DNA from: Rhineura floridana
Lineage: Eukaryota > Chordata > Lepidosauria > Squamata > Rhineuridae
Direction of reading: 5' to 3'
NCBI RefSeq assembly: GCF_030035675.1
Contig: NC_084480.1
Coordinates: 22,897,263-22,961,262, forward strand
DNA length: 64,000 bases
Part shown: positions 1 through 10,816 of the stretch, piece after piece
Layout of the letters: each line of letters opens with the position of its first letter
Position numbering within the stretch: the first letter of the stretch is position 1
Notes under the pieces: model-generated
Database searches by the model: none
The model's input: the letters and a program-made list of their open reading frames with translations, nothing else
What the model was told of the DNA's origin: nothing
Translations under genes and position numbers: made by a program

Positions 1-247
1 AACATAATTTCTCCTCTACCCCTAATATTCTGGAGGGTCACAGATCTCCCACTCCTGACATATAGGATCCCTCTTTCCAACTATGTAGTTCCCCTGAAAA
101 CTTCATGAAAACTGTCATCTGCAAATACATACTGAAACAAAATAATACGCTGGTCTTTTATCTACAAAGGATAAACATGTGAGTAAATAACTGGTTAAGC
201 TGCTGGCCAACTATTCTGTTCCTAAAAGGCTATGCTATTCATGCACT

Positions 248-285
248 GCGCGCACGCACACACACACATTCATTCATTCATTCAT
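248..285. repeat. Compound microsatellite (CA)n(TTCA)n
   Basis: A run of CA dinucleotides passes directly into ATTC tetranucleotides. Confidence 0.85.
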
Positions 286-635
286 ATTCACGCCCATTTT
301 TATTCAAATCCACGATCCCATCTTACATTCTGAAACAGCATTGATGCTTATTCCTCTTGGCCTTTAGCTGCTGTCAGGCTTTGTTTTGGAGATGTAATGA
401 AGCATTAATACTTATCTTGGATGGATGAACTGTGTTGTTGTTTAAAAAAATAAAAATCATGTGCGTAAAATGTTGGGTCCATCAGAACTCATAGCAAAAA
501 TCTAACCAAAATGGCCATTGTCTGAAGAATGGACTGGTTCCGTTAACAAGGCATTATATAGGAAACAGGAAACAAAGTAAGCCCTATATATACTCACTGA
601 GGCTAACTTCTGAGTTAACAAGGATAGGAATGGTC

Positions 636-676
636 TGCATTAGGGACGGAAAGATCTGTCAATTTCGGTCCTCTCC
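636..676. mobile_element. End fragment of the 412-bp hAT-type MITE family
   Basis: TAGGGACGGAAAGATCTGTC and the following TTTCGGT match the terminus of the MITE at 63448-63859 in reverse orientation. Only this end is present. Confidence 0.55.
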
Positions 677-689
677 AGTCTTAAATTTT

Positions 690-1026
690 CTGTGGTGGCC
701 CCCACTCTCTGGAACTCCCTCCCATGTGATCTTCGACATGCCCCTTCCCTAGATGTATTCCGCAAGGCCCTGAAGACGTGGTTATTCCAACAAGCCTTTG
801 AGGTCCTTGGGATGGGTAAATCGTCATGAGTCTGTCATCTATCGTATGTTGTTAATTTAATTGCTTTTATATGTATTGATGACTGTCCAGTATTTCTATC
901 TATTGTTTTAATGTGATTGCATCTGATATTATTGTATTTTATCTTTTTTAATGTACGTCGCCTAGAGTGGCTAATTGCCAGATACGTGACAAACAAATTA
1001 ATTATTATTATTATTATTATTATTAA
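690..1026 (+). mobile_element. L2-clade LINE, 3' end fragment
   Basis: Matches the last part of the larger L2 copy at 18040-18381: the coding tail (TLWNSLPCDL then FRKALKTWLFQ, degraded here), the GAGTGGCTAATTGCCAGATA motif and the terminal (ATT)n tail at 1001-1025. Heavily 5'-truncated. Confidence 0.85.
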
Positions 1027-1559
1027 ATTCAGTTCTGCAGCAATTTGCAATTTTTTAAAATGCACACTATACCCCAATATATACACATTACTCGGCTGGA
1101 AAACTGCATTGCAAAATTTGGAGAAGTGAGAATTTCAAGAGGTAGCTGTGTTATGGTTCTCATTTTGTTTCAGAAAATGTGAATTAGGTAGGTTTACCCT
1201 TTAATGCAAGCCAAATCAAATTTCTCCCCCATCCATAGCTGCATGGCATCCTGTTCTGAACATCTTCCAGTGACTGAAAGTCATTATTATAGTTCCTCCG
1301 AATTTTCACATAAAAACTTCCAAGGTTTTGTGTTTTCAACGCTTGTTTAGGGGTTGTATCTTAGGAGAGTCCAGAATATGATTACTGAATTCCTTTAAAG
1401 TTTGACTCATCACCTGCTAAAAGTCAGAGCCCTATGCCTATTTTGCATCGATTTCATTTAGCAACAACTAATCAAACCCTTTTGTTCTTATGAGTCTCAC
1501 TTAAAATAACAACAGCGTATCTTTGATCAATTCCTTTGCAGAGCCCTGGGATCTCTGCT

Positions 1560-1716
1560 GATGAGAGGTGGTCAATTAATTCAATAAATAAACAAACAAA
1601 TAAATACATCTCATTATTATTATTAATAAAATTTCTATGCTGCTTAAAATCTTGACCTCCTTGGAGGAAAAGAGAGATATAAGTGTAATAAACAAACAAA
1701 TACGAAGAGTTGTAGC
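1560..1716 (+). mobile_element. L2-like LINE 3' tail fragment
   Basis: Low-complexity AAACAAATAAATA tracts surround a GAGAGATATAAGTGTAATAA motif, which resembles the GGGATATAAATAAATAAA end of L2-like elements in reptiles. Short and diverged. Confidence 0.4.
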
Positions 1717-2104
1717 CAACGAAGATGTCCCATTAGTATAAAACCTTCAGCCTGCACAATAGGATTTCCTCTTCCTCTCCCTGCCCCACATGTCTGCTGC
1801 ACACCCCCAAATCTGTTCTGGGAGTTCCTCCAAGTCTCCGGAGCAGATTAGGGACATGTGGGGAGGAGAAGAGAGGGGTCCTGCTGTTCAGGCAGAAGTC
1901 TTTGTGCTAACAGGACAACATCATTGGCTACAACTCCAAGCACTGTGCAAACGTTAAAGAGAGACAAAACCTGGCCATGGACTCACAATTTGACAAACGG
2001 ACAACAAGGAAAAAGAGAAAAGACTCAAAGCTGAAGGTCAAATGGTTTTAAAAGGAAAATGGTCAGCCCATAGAACCATGTCAACCTCTATGAACAGGCC
2101 CACC

Positions 2105-2590
2105 TAGTGGTCCCTCCTCAGTAAGACGCACATGATTAGGGGCCTAGGAAACAGCCTTTTCAAGTGGTGGCTCATGGTACGTGGAATTTCCTCCCTACTG
2201 AGGTGTGTCTGGCCCCAACTCTCTATAGCAGCCTTTCCCAACCAGTGTGCCTCCAGACGTTGTTGGACCACATTTCCCATCTTTCCTGACCATTGGCAAT
2301 GCTGGCTGAGGCTGATGGGAGTTGTGGTCCAATAACATCTGGAGGCACACTGGTTGGGAAAGGCTGCTCTATAGTTTTAGTCAGCTAGTTAAGTTGCATC
2401 TTTTTCGGCAGGCATTTGGAGGAGGAGGAACGTGATTACTACGGCGGCGGCTGCTGCTATTAGTAATTAGTAATCATTTAGTGATTAGTTGTGGGTTTTT
2501 AAGATTTGCATTATTTTATGGATTTTACAGTGTATGTGTTTTTAACTTGCGCAAAGGGGTGGTATATAAATTATCTAAATAAAAGAGAAT
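2105..2590 (+). mobile_element. L2-like LINE 3' end, split by a MITE
   Basis: Left part (2105-2228) and right part (2367-2590) read as one L2-like 3' end: a GGAATTTCCTCCCTACTGAG coding remnant, then a long AT-rich UTR ending GGGTGGTATATAAATTATCT. The MITE at 2229-2366 interrupts it. Confidence 0.6.
2229..2366 (+). mobile_element. 138-bp hAT-type MITE, copy 1
   Basis: Starts CAGCCTTTCCCAACCAGTG and ends with its inverse. The inverted repeats are about 53 bp with a few mismatches, leaving a loop of about 30 bp. Flanked by a perfect 8-bp duplication CTCTATAG (2221-2228 and 2367-2374), the hAT hallmark. No coding capacity. Confidence 0.93.
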
Positions 2591-3021
2591 AAATAAGGAT
2601 ACAAGAATGCAGCATTAAAAATGCCATTTCCACTGCCTTGACCAATTTCCCATTGGAAGATGATCTATAAATATTCCAGATAAACAAATAACAATTCATC
2701 TATCCATCCAGACAAACTTAAATTGATATTTTTCAGACCTCAGATTTCACTTTTAAGGAAAAGATTTCCCCCCCCACACACTATTAGGGATTGCTGTTGT
2801 GGATAAACTATCCACCACCACTAGATGGCATTGTAGGTACTGAGCTGTTTGCTTGTCTAGTTTTGTATGGTGCCCTGACAAACACAGATAGGTCCATTAA
2901 ATACAGTCAGTAAGGAATAAAATCCTGTTGGGTCCTAAACAGCATAAATAACCCTAAGCAGGCCCATATCCAGTTATTTCTTCCCTGCTCCTCATTAAAA
3001 AAACACCAGTGATCCCCTAGA

Positions 3022-3080
3022 GCAGGGGTTCTCAAAACATTCTACCCCCAGGGCCCTCATGATGGCTGGAAATGACTGAG
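3022..3080 (+). mobile_element. Possible old hAT end
   Basis: CAGGGGTTCTCAAAAC resembles the terminus of Charlie-like hAT elements. No partner end was found. Confidence 0.3.
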
Positions 3081-3369
3081 GTCCACCAGTCACAAAATGA
3101 TGACAGATGGATGCAGAGTTTGGCACAGTCAGCTGACAATTACTGACATCATTTTCTACTGATATCTAATCCATTTATTTAAATTGCTAAATTCTTTGCA
3201 TTTTCTTTAAATGGATATTTAAAGAGTTCCACAGCCTAGTTTCCCTCATTCTAAGTATCGGCATTTGCTCTGGAGGTATGGTGACAGACTCCCAGTTTTA
3301 GGCAGAACCGGCTGATCCAGAGGCTCTTAAGGGAGGAAACTTTTTCTGTTATATTTTTTCCTTCCCATA

Positions 3370-3626
3370 CAGAGCAGACAAAAGCAGTACCTCTTCACAG
3401 AGTGCATTGTTAAGTGATGGAATTAGCTTCCTCAAGATGTTAAGTTTAGACTTAAGACGTGTTCTCTCTTGTCATTACCTTCTGGACCTCTCTTGGAGGT
3501 GGCATGCAGAAAAGGTCTTCAGATGATGACCTCAGGGTTCAGGTAGATTCACATGGGAAAAGGTGGTCCTTAGATGGCTTTAAAAGAGGATTAGTCAAAT
3601 TCATGGAAGAGGACAAGGCTATGCCA
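3370..3626 (+). mobile_element. CR1-clade LINE, C-terminal and 3' fragment
   Basis: Diverged coding remnant reading like the CR1 RT C-terminus (DGFKRGLVKFMEEDKA), preceded by a KQYLFTECIV-like stretch. It abuts an oppositely oriented CR1 piece. Confidence 0.65.
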
Positions 3627-4122
3627 ATACTGATTCTTGGGGGATTCCACTTTCTACAGACCTCCATTTGGAGAACTGTCCAGTTATTCCTACTCTCTGT
3701 TCCTGCTACTTAGCCAACTCCTGATCCGCAAGAGGACCTCTCCTCTTATTCCATGACTGTTAAACTTACTCAGGAGTCTTTGGTGAGGTACCTCGTCAAA
3801 AGCTTTTTGAAACTCCAAGTACACCATATCAGCCAGATCACCTCTATCTGTATGTTTGTTGACACTCTCAAAGGACTCTAATGGATTAGTAAAACAGGAC
3901 TTACCATTGCAGAAGCCATGCTGGCTCTGTTTCAGCAAGGCTTGCTCTTCTATATGGTTGGTCATTTTATCTTTAACAATACTTTCTACCGGTTTCCCCA
4001 GGACAGAAGTTAAGCTAACCAGCCTGTAATTTCTGGGATCCCCCTGGATCCCTTCTAAAGATTGGTGTTACATTGGTCATTTTCCAGTCCTCAGGTATGG
4101 AGGTGGATCTGAGGGACAAATT

Positions 4123-4186
4123 CAGAGCTTGGAAAAGTTACTTTTTTGAACTACAACTCCCATCAGCCCCAGCCCCAGCCAGTCTG
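4123..4186 (+). mobile_element. 64-bp deletion derivative of the 116-bp MITE
   Basis: Starts CAGAGCTTGGAAAAGTTAC, as in the MITE at 7538, but jumps to an ending CCAGTCTG. Perfect 8-bp duplication GACAAATT on both sides (4115-4122 and 4187-4194). Confidence 0.85.
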
Positions 4187-4224
4187 GACAAATTACATAT
4201 TTTTGTTAGAAGATCAGCTATCTC

Positions 4225-4953
4225 ACGTTCGAGTTCTTTATTTGTTTATTTATTTATTTTCTTGGATTTGTTAGATGCCCACCTGGCAGGTTGTCCTGCC
4301 ACTCTGGGCGACATACAATAAAATACATGGTACATTCAATATAAAAACATATACACAAAAATTAAAACCACAAACTAATGACTACAAAACCTGAAAAACC
4401 TAACCCACCTCAACAGCCTGGTTGAAGAGCCAGGTCTTCAAGGCCCAGCGGAAACACATCAAGGAGGGGGCCTGGCGGAGGTTGGTTGGTAAGGAATTCC
4501 ATAGACAGGGGGCCACAACTGAGAAGGCTCTCATCCTAGTCCTCACCAATCTAGCTGCTTTAACTGGAGGAATATGGAGTAGACCCTTCGTGGTCGATCT
4601 TGTTAAACGGCACCCCTGGTGATAATGGAGGCGTCCCTTTAGGTAGACTGGCTGGCATCAAATAGGGTCTTAAAAGTTAAAGTCACTACCTTGAATTTGG
4701 CCCGAGTAACCACTGGTAACCAGTGCAACTCCTTGAGCACTGGAGTGGTATGATCTCGGCGGCGGCTGCCTTTAATCAGGCGAGTTGCCGCATTCTGCAC
4801 TAATTGCAGCTTACGGACCATTTTCAAGGGTAGACCCACATATAGTGCATTACAATAATCTAAGCGAGATGAAACCAAAGCATGCACCACCGAAGGGAGC
4901 AGACGGCTAGGGAGGTAGGGGTGTATGAGATGAAGTTGAATTCTCAAGTGGAT
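4225..4953 (-). mobile_element. L2-clade LINE 3' part inserted in CR1
   Basis: Antisense coding includes VVHALVSSRLDYCNALYVGL and LQLVQNAATRLIKGSRRRDH, matching the C-terminal region of the intact L2 at 17680-17830. A 3'UTR follows and the (TTTA)n tail lies at the low-coordinate end. It splits the CR1 copy. Confidence 0.8.
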
Positions 4954-5194
4954 ATCATCCGGACCCGGCAATTTGTTAGTTTCGTTTTGACTGTTAAGCT
5001 TAGAACTTCATCTCTCGTCACCACTATTTGCCTCAGACTCTGTGTCAGACCGTGGACAGCTCTGAGAGCAATAAAGAACTTCCTCCAGTAAACTGCAAAA
5101 CTCAACTAATGGAGATTTTACTTTGATGCAAATAGCACATCGTTAAGACTCTGAAAAACAATGGTCTAGCCTGGATTCTCACATGGATCTCACT

Positions 5195-5760
5195 ATGGCA
5201 GGAGTGATGAACCTCTGGTTCACAGGCCAAACGTGGCCCACCAGGCCTCCCCATTTGGCCCACGAGGCTGTTTTGGGGAAGTCACACCCACTTGCCCTAC
5301 ATCTGACATCACACATGACATCAGGTGTGGGATAGATAAGGGTGAAGTGTCAAAGGAACTTAAAGTAGGCTCCTGATTGTTCCTTTGCTGGAGCAAGGCA
5401 TGCTCCCAACCCCCCATCGAGCATGCCATGCTCAAGGAGGGGGAAGCGGAAAGTGCCTCTAAGTGCTGCTCTTTGAAGCCGCCATGTGCACTGGGGTGCA
5501 AAGCAGAAAGGAAGCAAAAGGCTATTCTGCACTCTCCCTTTCAAGCTCCAATGACGCAGGTTGAAAGGAGCAGCACGGGGCAGGCTTTGCAAGCCTTCCT
5601 GCACTCCCCCTTTAAACGTCTGACATCAGGATTTTGACAGGTGGATGGGGCAACCCACCTGTCAATCACATGACTTGTCACATGACTGGCAGGTGGGTGG
5701 CCCTGCCCACCTGTCAAAGTTGGCCCACAGAATGCCCACCTGTCCACTATGGAGTAATCA
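5195..5760. repeat. Unassigned G+C-richer repeat-like block
   Basis: A block containing GGCCAAACGTGGCCCACCAG near the start and TGGCCCACAGAATGCCCACC near the end, with internal imperfect repeats of CACCTGTCAA. Likely a degraded DNA element; family not recognised. Open frames on both strands here are chance. Confidence 0.4.
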
Positions 5761-5894
5761 CCATACAGGTAAGATAATGTTTTGCAAATCCATCATAACC
5801 CTAATTTGGCAATTTAGATTCTAATTGATTGTAGGTAGTATTGGCACTAGCTAGAGCATTAAGACAAATATTCTAAAAAGTATATTATATAGCC

Positions 5895-6320
5895 ACAAAA
5901 GTTGCTGTATACTATAGTCAGCATGGGATTTTTGCATTCTGCAATGTTAAATCAAAACTACTTCTCATGCCATTCGGATGCTTCCCATAAGCTCATTTCA
6001 AAACAAACCTTACAAAACTTATAGCCCTGAACTCAGAAACGCTTGTTTAACAACCCTCTCAATTTTCATGGCGATACACAAAACAGTTGGAGAGAATCAA
6101 GAGTTCAAAGTGTAAAAAGAGAGAGAGAGAGAACAGAACCCTTTGGGACTGTTCACAGAGTACCTGTAATTCTATTACTGACCTTGCCCCATACTCTGAC
6201 CTTCATCTTCTGCAGTTTAAAGGTTTAAAAAATGCCTGGCTGATTTTTAATTAATTTAAGAAATTTAGCATTGAACTCAATGATGTCAGGCATGCTCAGT
6301 AAGAACTGTGAGTGATTGGG
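5895..6320 (-). repeat. Mosaic interspersed repeat, copy A (segments Q and S)
   Basis: Antisense to the copies at 39890-40385 and 46430-46700. Shared text includes GCTTCCCATAAGCTCATTTC, CTGAACTCAGAAACGCTTGT and TCAGGCATGCTCAGTAAGAA. No coding potential. Confidence 0.75.
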
Positions 6321-6664
6321 TTTTCTCATCCAGCGAAACGAACCTTAGTTTGGGTGTAACCGTTTCCTCTCATACTGATTGCAATGCAAACCCAGTCAGG
6401 AAAGTAGATTTTTACATTTTATGTACAAATTCTGGGTCACTCAAATAGAGGGCACAGGCAAAACAAAACAATTTCTTAATTTATTACTTTTTTTAAAAGT
6501 CACCTCTGATCTTACCTTTGGGAGTCTGTACTTTTCTGGCAAATGAACCCTCAGGACAGCTCTCTCTGCCTTTTGTTGTGCAAAAGCTGCCTCTCTCTCC
6601 ATTCTGGGAAGAGAAATGGGAGGTTTTGTAAATCATAGATTGGTGGGGGAAAGGGGGCTCTACC

Positions 6665-6704
6665 AGCACGCACGCACGCACGCACACATGCACACACACA
6701 CACA
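6665..6704. repeat. Microsatellite (ACGC)n(AC)n
   Basis: ACGC tetranucleotides grade into AC dinucleotides. Confidence 0.85.
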
Positions 6705-6894
6705 AGAAGAAAACGCGGAAAACCACAAAAGTGCAGGATAATATAAAGCAGAAAATGTCTAATGGAGAAAATACCTAACAGAGAAAATATGGAACGAAGT
6801 ACAATAAAGTGTGTTTTGAGTATCTTCTTCAAGGGATCAGCTGTAACTTGGGCAGGGAATCTTAAGCCTGAGAACCAAATGCAGCCCTCTAGGC

Positions 6895-7392
6895 TAGGGT
6901 TGGGGGAGAAATTCGGTTCAGTTTGCATTTAAAGCCCAGTTGATAAAATCACACTTCCTGAAACAATGTGAGAACACAACCATCCTTCAAATTCATACTT
7001 ATCTGAATTTTGCGCTGCAGTTTTCCAACCAAGCAATGGTTACAAAAAGGCATATATTAGGGGGAAAGTGTGCACAAAATGAATATATTGATGAAAATAA
7101 CGTGCAAAGAAGCATTATATTATATTATATTATATTACATTATATTATATCCCACCCTCTCAGTAGGAGCCCAGAGCAGTATTAGGAGATATTGCTTGCA
7201 AAAATGTGTACATTAGTCAAAACTGCATACAGACATGTTTATTAAGAGAAATTTGCACTAAAATGCTGAAGAATTTTCATGAGGATTTCTTTTTTAAAAA
7301 TTCACAAATTGCTGGAGAAATGTGAAGAACCAAATTTAAGATCAGAAAAATGAGAAACAGAGAACCAAAACTGACAGGTCATTCCATCCCTA
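6895..7392 (+). mobile_element. hAT-type MITE of the 412-bp family, with internal insert
   Basis: Begins TAGGGTTGGG and ends CCATCCCTA, with 8-bp flanks CTCTAGGC and CTCTAAGC (one mismatch). The body matches 63448-63859 throughout. It is 498 bp long because of an (ATATT)n tract and a CCCACCCTCTCAGTAGGAGC segment at about 7113-7180. Confidence 0.88.
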
Positions 7393-7537
7393 CTCTAAGC
7401 CTCTATATCTGGTCCATGGGACTGTTCCCAGGCTATCCGTCTTCCTCAGCCACACCCTTTTTTTTCTACGCCAGACCCTTCACTTTGCTTCACCTCTTCC
7501 TTGAGTGTTTTTGCTGGGCTGCAATGTGTCCTTGAAC

Positions 7538-7653
7538 CAGAGCTTGGAAAAGTTACTTTTTTGAACTACAACTCCCATCAGCCCCACCCAGCATGGCCAC
7601 TGGATTGGGCTGATGGGAGTTGTAGTTCAAAAAAGTAACTTTTCCAAGCTCTG
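7538..7653 (+). mobile_element. 116-bp palindromic hAT-type MITE
   Basis: Starts CAGAGCTTGGAAAAGTTAC and ends with its exact inverse. Each arm is about 48 bp, the spacer about 20 bp. Perfect 8-bp duplication CCTTGAAC (7530-7537 and 7654-7661). Non-coding; would fold into a strong hairpin. Confidence 0.93.
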
Positions 7654-7860
7654 CCTTGAACCCTGGTAATGCCTTTTGCCTGCCTGGATGGAGGATGGAG
7701 AAGGGCCTATGATTGTGTGTAGAAACTGGTCTACTGCACACAGTTAAAATTTACATTCTTTGCCCCACCCACTTGCCTCTCCCACCACTGGCATCTTGCC
7801 CTTGGAAGGTTGCCCAGAAGGGAATATGGCCCTTGGGCTGAAAAAGGTTCCTCACCCCTG

Positions 7861-7915
7861 AATGTGGGACCTTCTACGTGCCGAGCATGTGCTTTACCAC
7901 TAAGCCAAGCTCCTG
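7861..7915 (-). mobile_element. tRNA-derived SINE head fragment
   Basis: The inverse resembles a tRNA gene body (B-box-like text near GGTCCCA, and TGGTAAAGCACATG). Same family as 50130-50440. Confidence 0.5.
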
Positions 7916-8058
7916 CTATCTAAACTGGAGAGAGCACTGGCATGTTCCGGTCATAGAAGGATCAGAATGAGAGAAATCTGCCAAATATCACTTTACTGAA
8001 GTTTCAAGGCACCGTCACATAGAAGACAACAGAGGAAAAAAAGAACACCTAAGAAACA

Positions 8059-8298
8059 TTTGTTGTTGTATGCCTTCAAGTCGATTATGACTTATGGCAA
8101 CTCTATTAATCTTTTTTTGGATATATTTATTGGGTTTTCAAGGTAAGAGGTATTCAGAGGTGGTTTACCATTGTCTTCCTCTAGGCTCCCAGTATTCCCA
8201 GGCGGTCTCCCATGCAAGTACTAACCAGGCCTGGCCCTGCTTAGCTTCCAAGATCAGCTGAGATCCGGCGTGTTCAGGGTAGTATGGCCATAGGCTTT
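8059..8298 (-). mobile_element. 5S-rRNA-headed SINE with a BovB/Sauria tail
   Basis: Read on the minus strand, 8298-8191 is almost a 5S rRNA gene: GGCCATACTACCCTGAACAC, GGAAGCTAAGCAGGG (A-box region) and CATGGGAGACCGCCTGGGAA (C-box region). A Sauria-like body follows (GTAAACCACCTCTGAATACC), and it ends in the BovB-type 3' tail AAGTCATAATCGACTTGAAG then (CAA)n. This is a SINE3-type architecture that would use the BovB machinery. It is not a functional 5S gene. Confidence 0.9.
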
Positions 8299-8364
8299 AA
8301 GAAACGTTTAGCATTTACTAAAAGCCATTAAAAATACTCATCTTCTAGCAACATCTATCTGAAG

Positions 8365-8660
8365 AGGTAGGAACATAAGAAGAGTCCTGTCTAGTGCAGC
8401 ATTCTGTTTCTCGCAGTGGCCAGTAAGATACCTCTGAGAAGCCACTAGCAGGGCATGGAGACAACAGCGCCCTCCTGCTGTTGCATCCCAACAACAAGTC
8501 AGTGACACACCGGCTTCGAACATGAAAATACCATATAGTAGCTATCCTAGTAGTTGGCCAACATCTAAAGACCTGTGCTGGTTCAGGCCACAGCTCCATC
8601 TAGTGCATCCTTCTGCTTCCCACGTGTCCTTAGGGAAGCCCCCAACTGAGCATGAAGACT
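8365..8660 (-). mobile_element. CR1-type LINE 3' end fragments
   Basis: Two pieces (8368-8520 and 8565-8660) resemble the CR1 3' end at 57693-57850: GAACATAAGAAGAGTCCTGT and a second CAGCTCCATCTAGTGCATCC. Strongly diverged. Confidence 0.55.
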
Positions 8661-9413
8661 GTTATCATTGGCATATACTATCTCTGAGCATGGAATATGC
8701 AATGCATGTTAAATGCTCTGAGCATTGAGGATGCACTCTACATAAATTCAAAGTATCATTAGTATTAATAGCTAAAGCAATGGTTCCAAAATGGGGAAGT
8801 GGGAACCTTTGGGTGTGTGGGGCGTGTGTGGAGGGAAGACAAAGTTCAAGGGAGGTTTCAAAGGAGGGTTGGGGTTATGATGCTTTCCTTATCTACCACC
8901 CAAGACACATGGGGTGGTTGAATGCCTTCTAGCAGAAGAACTCTACAGATACCCGCTGAATAGGCAGGTGTGGCGCCATACCACTCCACTATTCTGAACA
9001 GATATGGGAAGAAGGGAGTTCAGAAAAAAAAATACTGCTTTGTTCATGTGTTGTGCATTGCTTTAGGAAGGAGGGTCAGAGAACTCCCTGCTCCATCACC
9101 CCCCAGATTAGTTCTTCCTTCTGAGACCACATTTCATGCATTAGTGATTCCCCAGAGGGTTGCCAGCTTTTGAACCAACCTTTTGAACAGTAGCTGTGCC
9201 TTTAACAGTAGTGTGATGTGGACACCCCAGCAGGTGCATCCTCTAAAAAGCTCCCATTTCTCTCAAGGTGCTGTAAGGCACAAGAGGAGGTCAGGGCATT
9301 TTTTCCCTGATCTATTGGCAACCCAACCTGTAATGCTTGCTGTATGGTAGGATGAGAAAGACCATAGTAACAGGGCTGTTTCTGTGTGCCCCTAGCGGGG
9401 CTGGGGTTTAGAG

Positions 9414-9551
9414 CAGCCTTTCCCAACCAGTGTGCCTCCAGATGTTGTTGGACCACAACTCCCATCAGCCTCAGCCAGCATTGCCAATGGTCAGGAAAGA
9501 TGGGAATTGTGGTCCAACAACATCTGGAGGCACACTGGTTGTGAAAGGCTG
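9414..9551 (-). mobile_element. 138-bp hAT-type MITE, copy 2
   Basis: Same length and termini as 2229-2366 but inverted internally. Perfect 8-bp duplication GTTTAGAG (9406-9413 and 9552-9559). Confidence 0.93.
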
Positions 9552-10816
9552 GTTTAGAGGATACATGGTTGGGAAATAAGGTCCAATGCTTAAGGCCATT
9601 CTCATGTCTCTAAATCACTCTGTTTTGTAGTTCATTAATTGCAATGAACTGAGGTAACAAGAATTATCCACTGAATGAAACACATTTTATTTTTTTTCAG
9701 TGGCCTGCCATATAATTGTGCTATCACTTCTGTGGCCAAATAACATTCATGATACTTGGTTGTGCACTGAGAGCTGTATCACTCGTTTGTCCTTTGCTGA
9801 CTTTGAATATCTGGCAATATAGTAAGTACAGGAAAACAGGGAAATGAGAGGAAAAGAGGAAGGTCATAAGGGATTTAATCGGGTCTGATCCACTGATTCA
9901 CTGTGTGACCTTTGGCAAGTCATTTAATGTCTGTGAACTTCAGTTTATTCAGCTGTAAATTACAACGAGGAGGGAAATGTTGCATCCATTTTCAAGTTCT
10001 CTTGATGAGCTGTTTATTGAGCATTCATCTTGATTTGTTTGCACAAAGTGTGTGAGAAGATTAGAAGACCTCAGCTACTAACTACTGAGCACTCATTATA
10101 ATTGGTTTGCGGGGAGGTTAGACTGCGTTGTGCCAAGGAAGTATTCCACACATTCCAGTGTATTTTCGCATCAGTTCCTTACTACAAAAAGTCTGATGGG
10201 GGCTGGGAAGACAGCTTTGTTGTGCAAGAGCATCAAATCAACATTAACTGCACAACAATTTGCTGGTATACAATTGAACCCCACCCCAAAATGGTGACAT
10301 TCTGGAAGTGCCCTAAATCAACTGTTTCATAGTGGCTGCTTTTTTCCCTTCTATGTGTTGTCCTGGATACAAAGTTTAATTCCAATCTTGATTCTGTTTT
10401 CCGCCAAGCAACACCATTTAGCATTTAATGTCACCTGACTAAAAATAAAAAAGTACTGAAAAGCATCCTCAATCTATGCAAAGGGTTTTTTTCCCCCAGA
10501 TTTTGGAGGAGATGTGGAGGGGTTATAAATTTACAGTACAAAGAAGTTTAATGTAAGAGTCTATACATTTAGAAGTTCATATCACAAAAATGGCAACCTA
10601 TAAATATAATCCTGGTTTGTCTTAAATTCCATAAATAATTAACCTTACACCATTAATCATCTTAGATGTGTGATTTAGACAAGCATTGTGTAATTCACCA
10701 TTAATGAAATGATGCACTGGAGATTTGAAATTCAATTGTTTTTGTTGCTGTAAGTGTGCCTGGCTTTAATGCTTTCATTACTGAACCCTCTCATTTTGCT
10801 TTGCATGACTGTACAC

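Larger units (their letters stand above)
3627..5075 (-). mobile_element. CR1-clade LINE, RT region, with two later insertions
   Basis: The antisense strand encodes RT blocks in order: a degraded SLTSVLGKP-like block, HIEEQALLKQSQHGFCNGKS, VYLEFQKAFDEVPHQRLL (motif A region) and IPQESVLA (motif B region). It carries stops and frameshifts. A 64-bp MITE sits at 4123-4186 and an L2 piece at about 4225-4953. CR1 text resumes at about 4954 and fades near 5075. Confidence 0.75.

Noticed and set aside
5220-5747. Several 60-90 codon frames on both strands near 5.2-5.7 kb
   Set aside because: They lie in a G+C-richer repeat-like block with no consistent frame or motif.
8191-8298. Possible 5S rRNA gene
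   Set aside because: The 5S-like part has several substitutions, lacks a T-run terminator at the right place and is fused to a SINE body and BovB tail.
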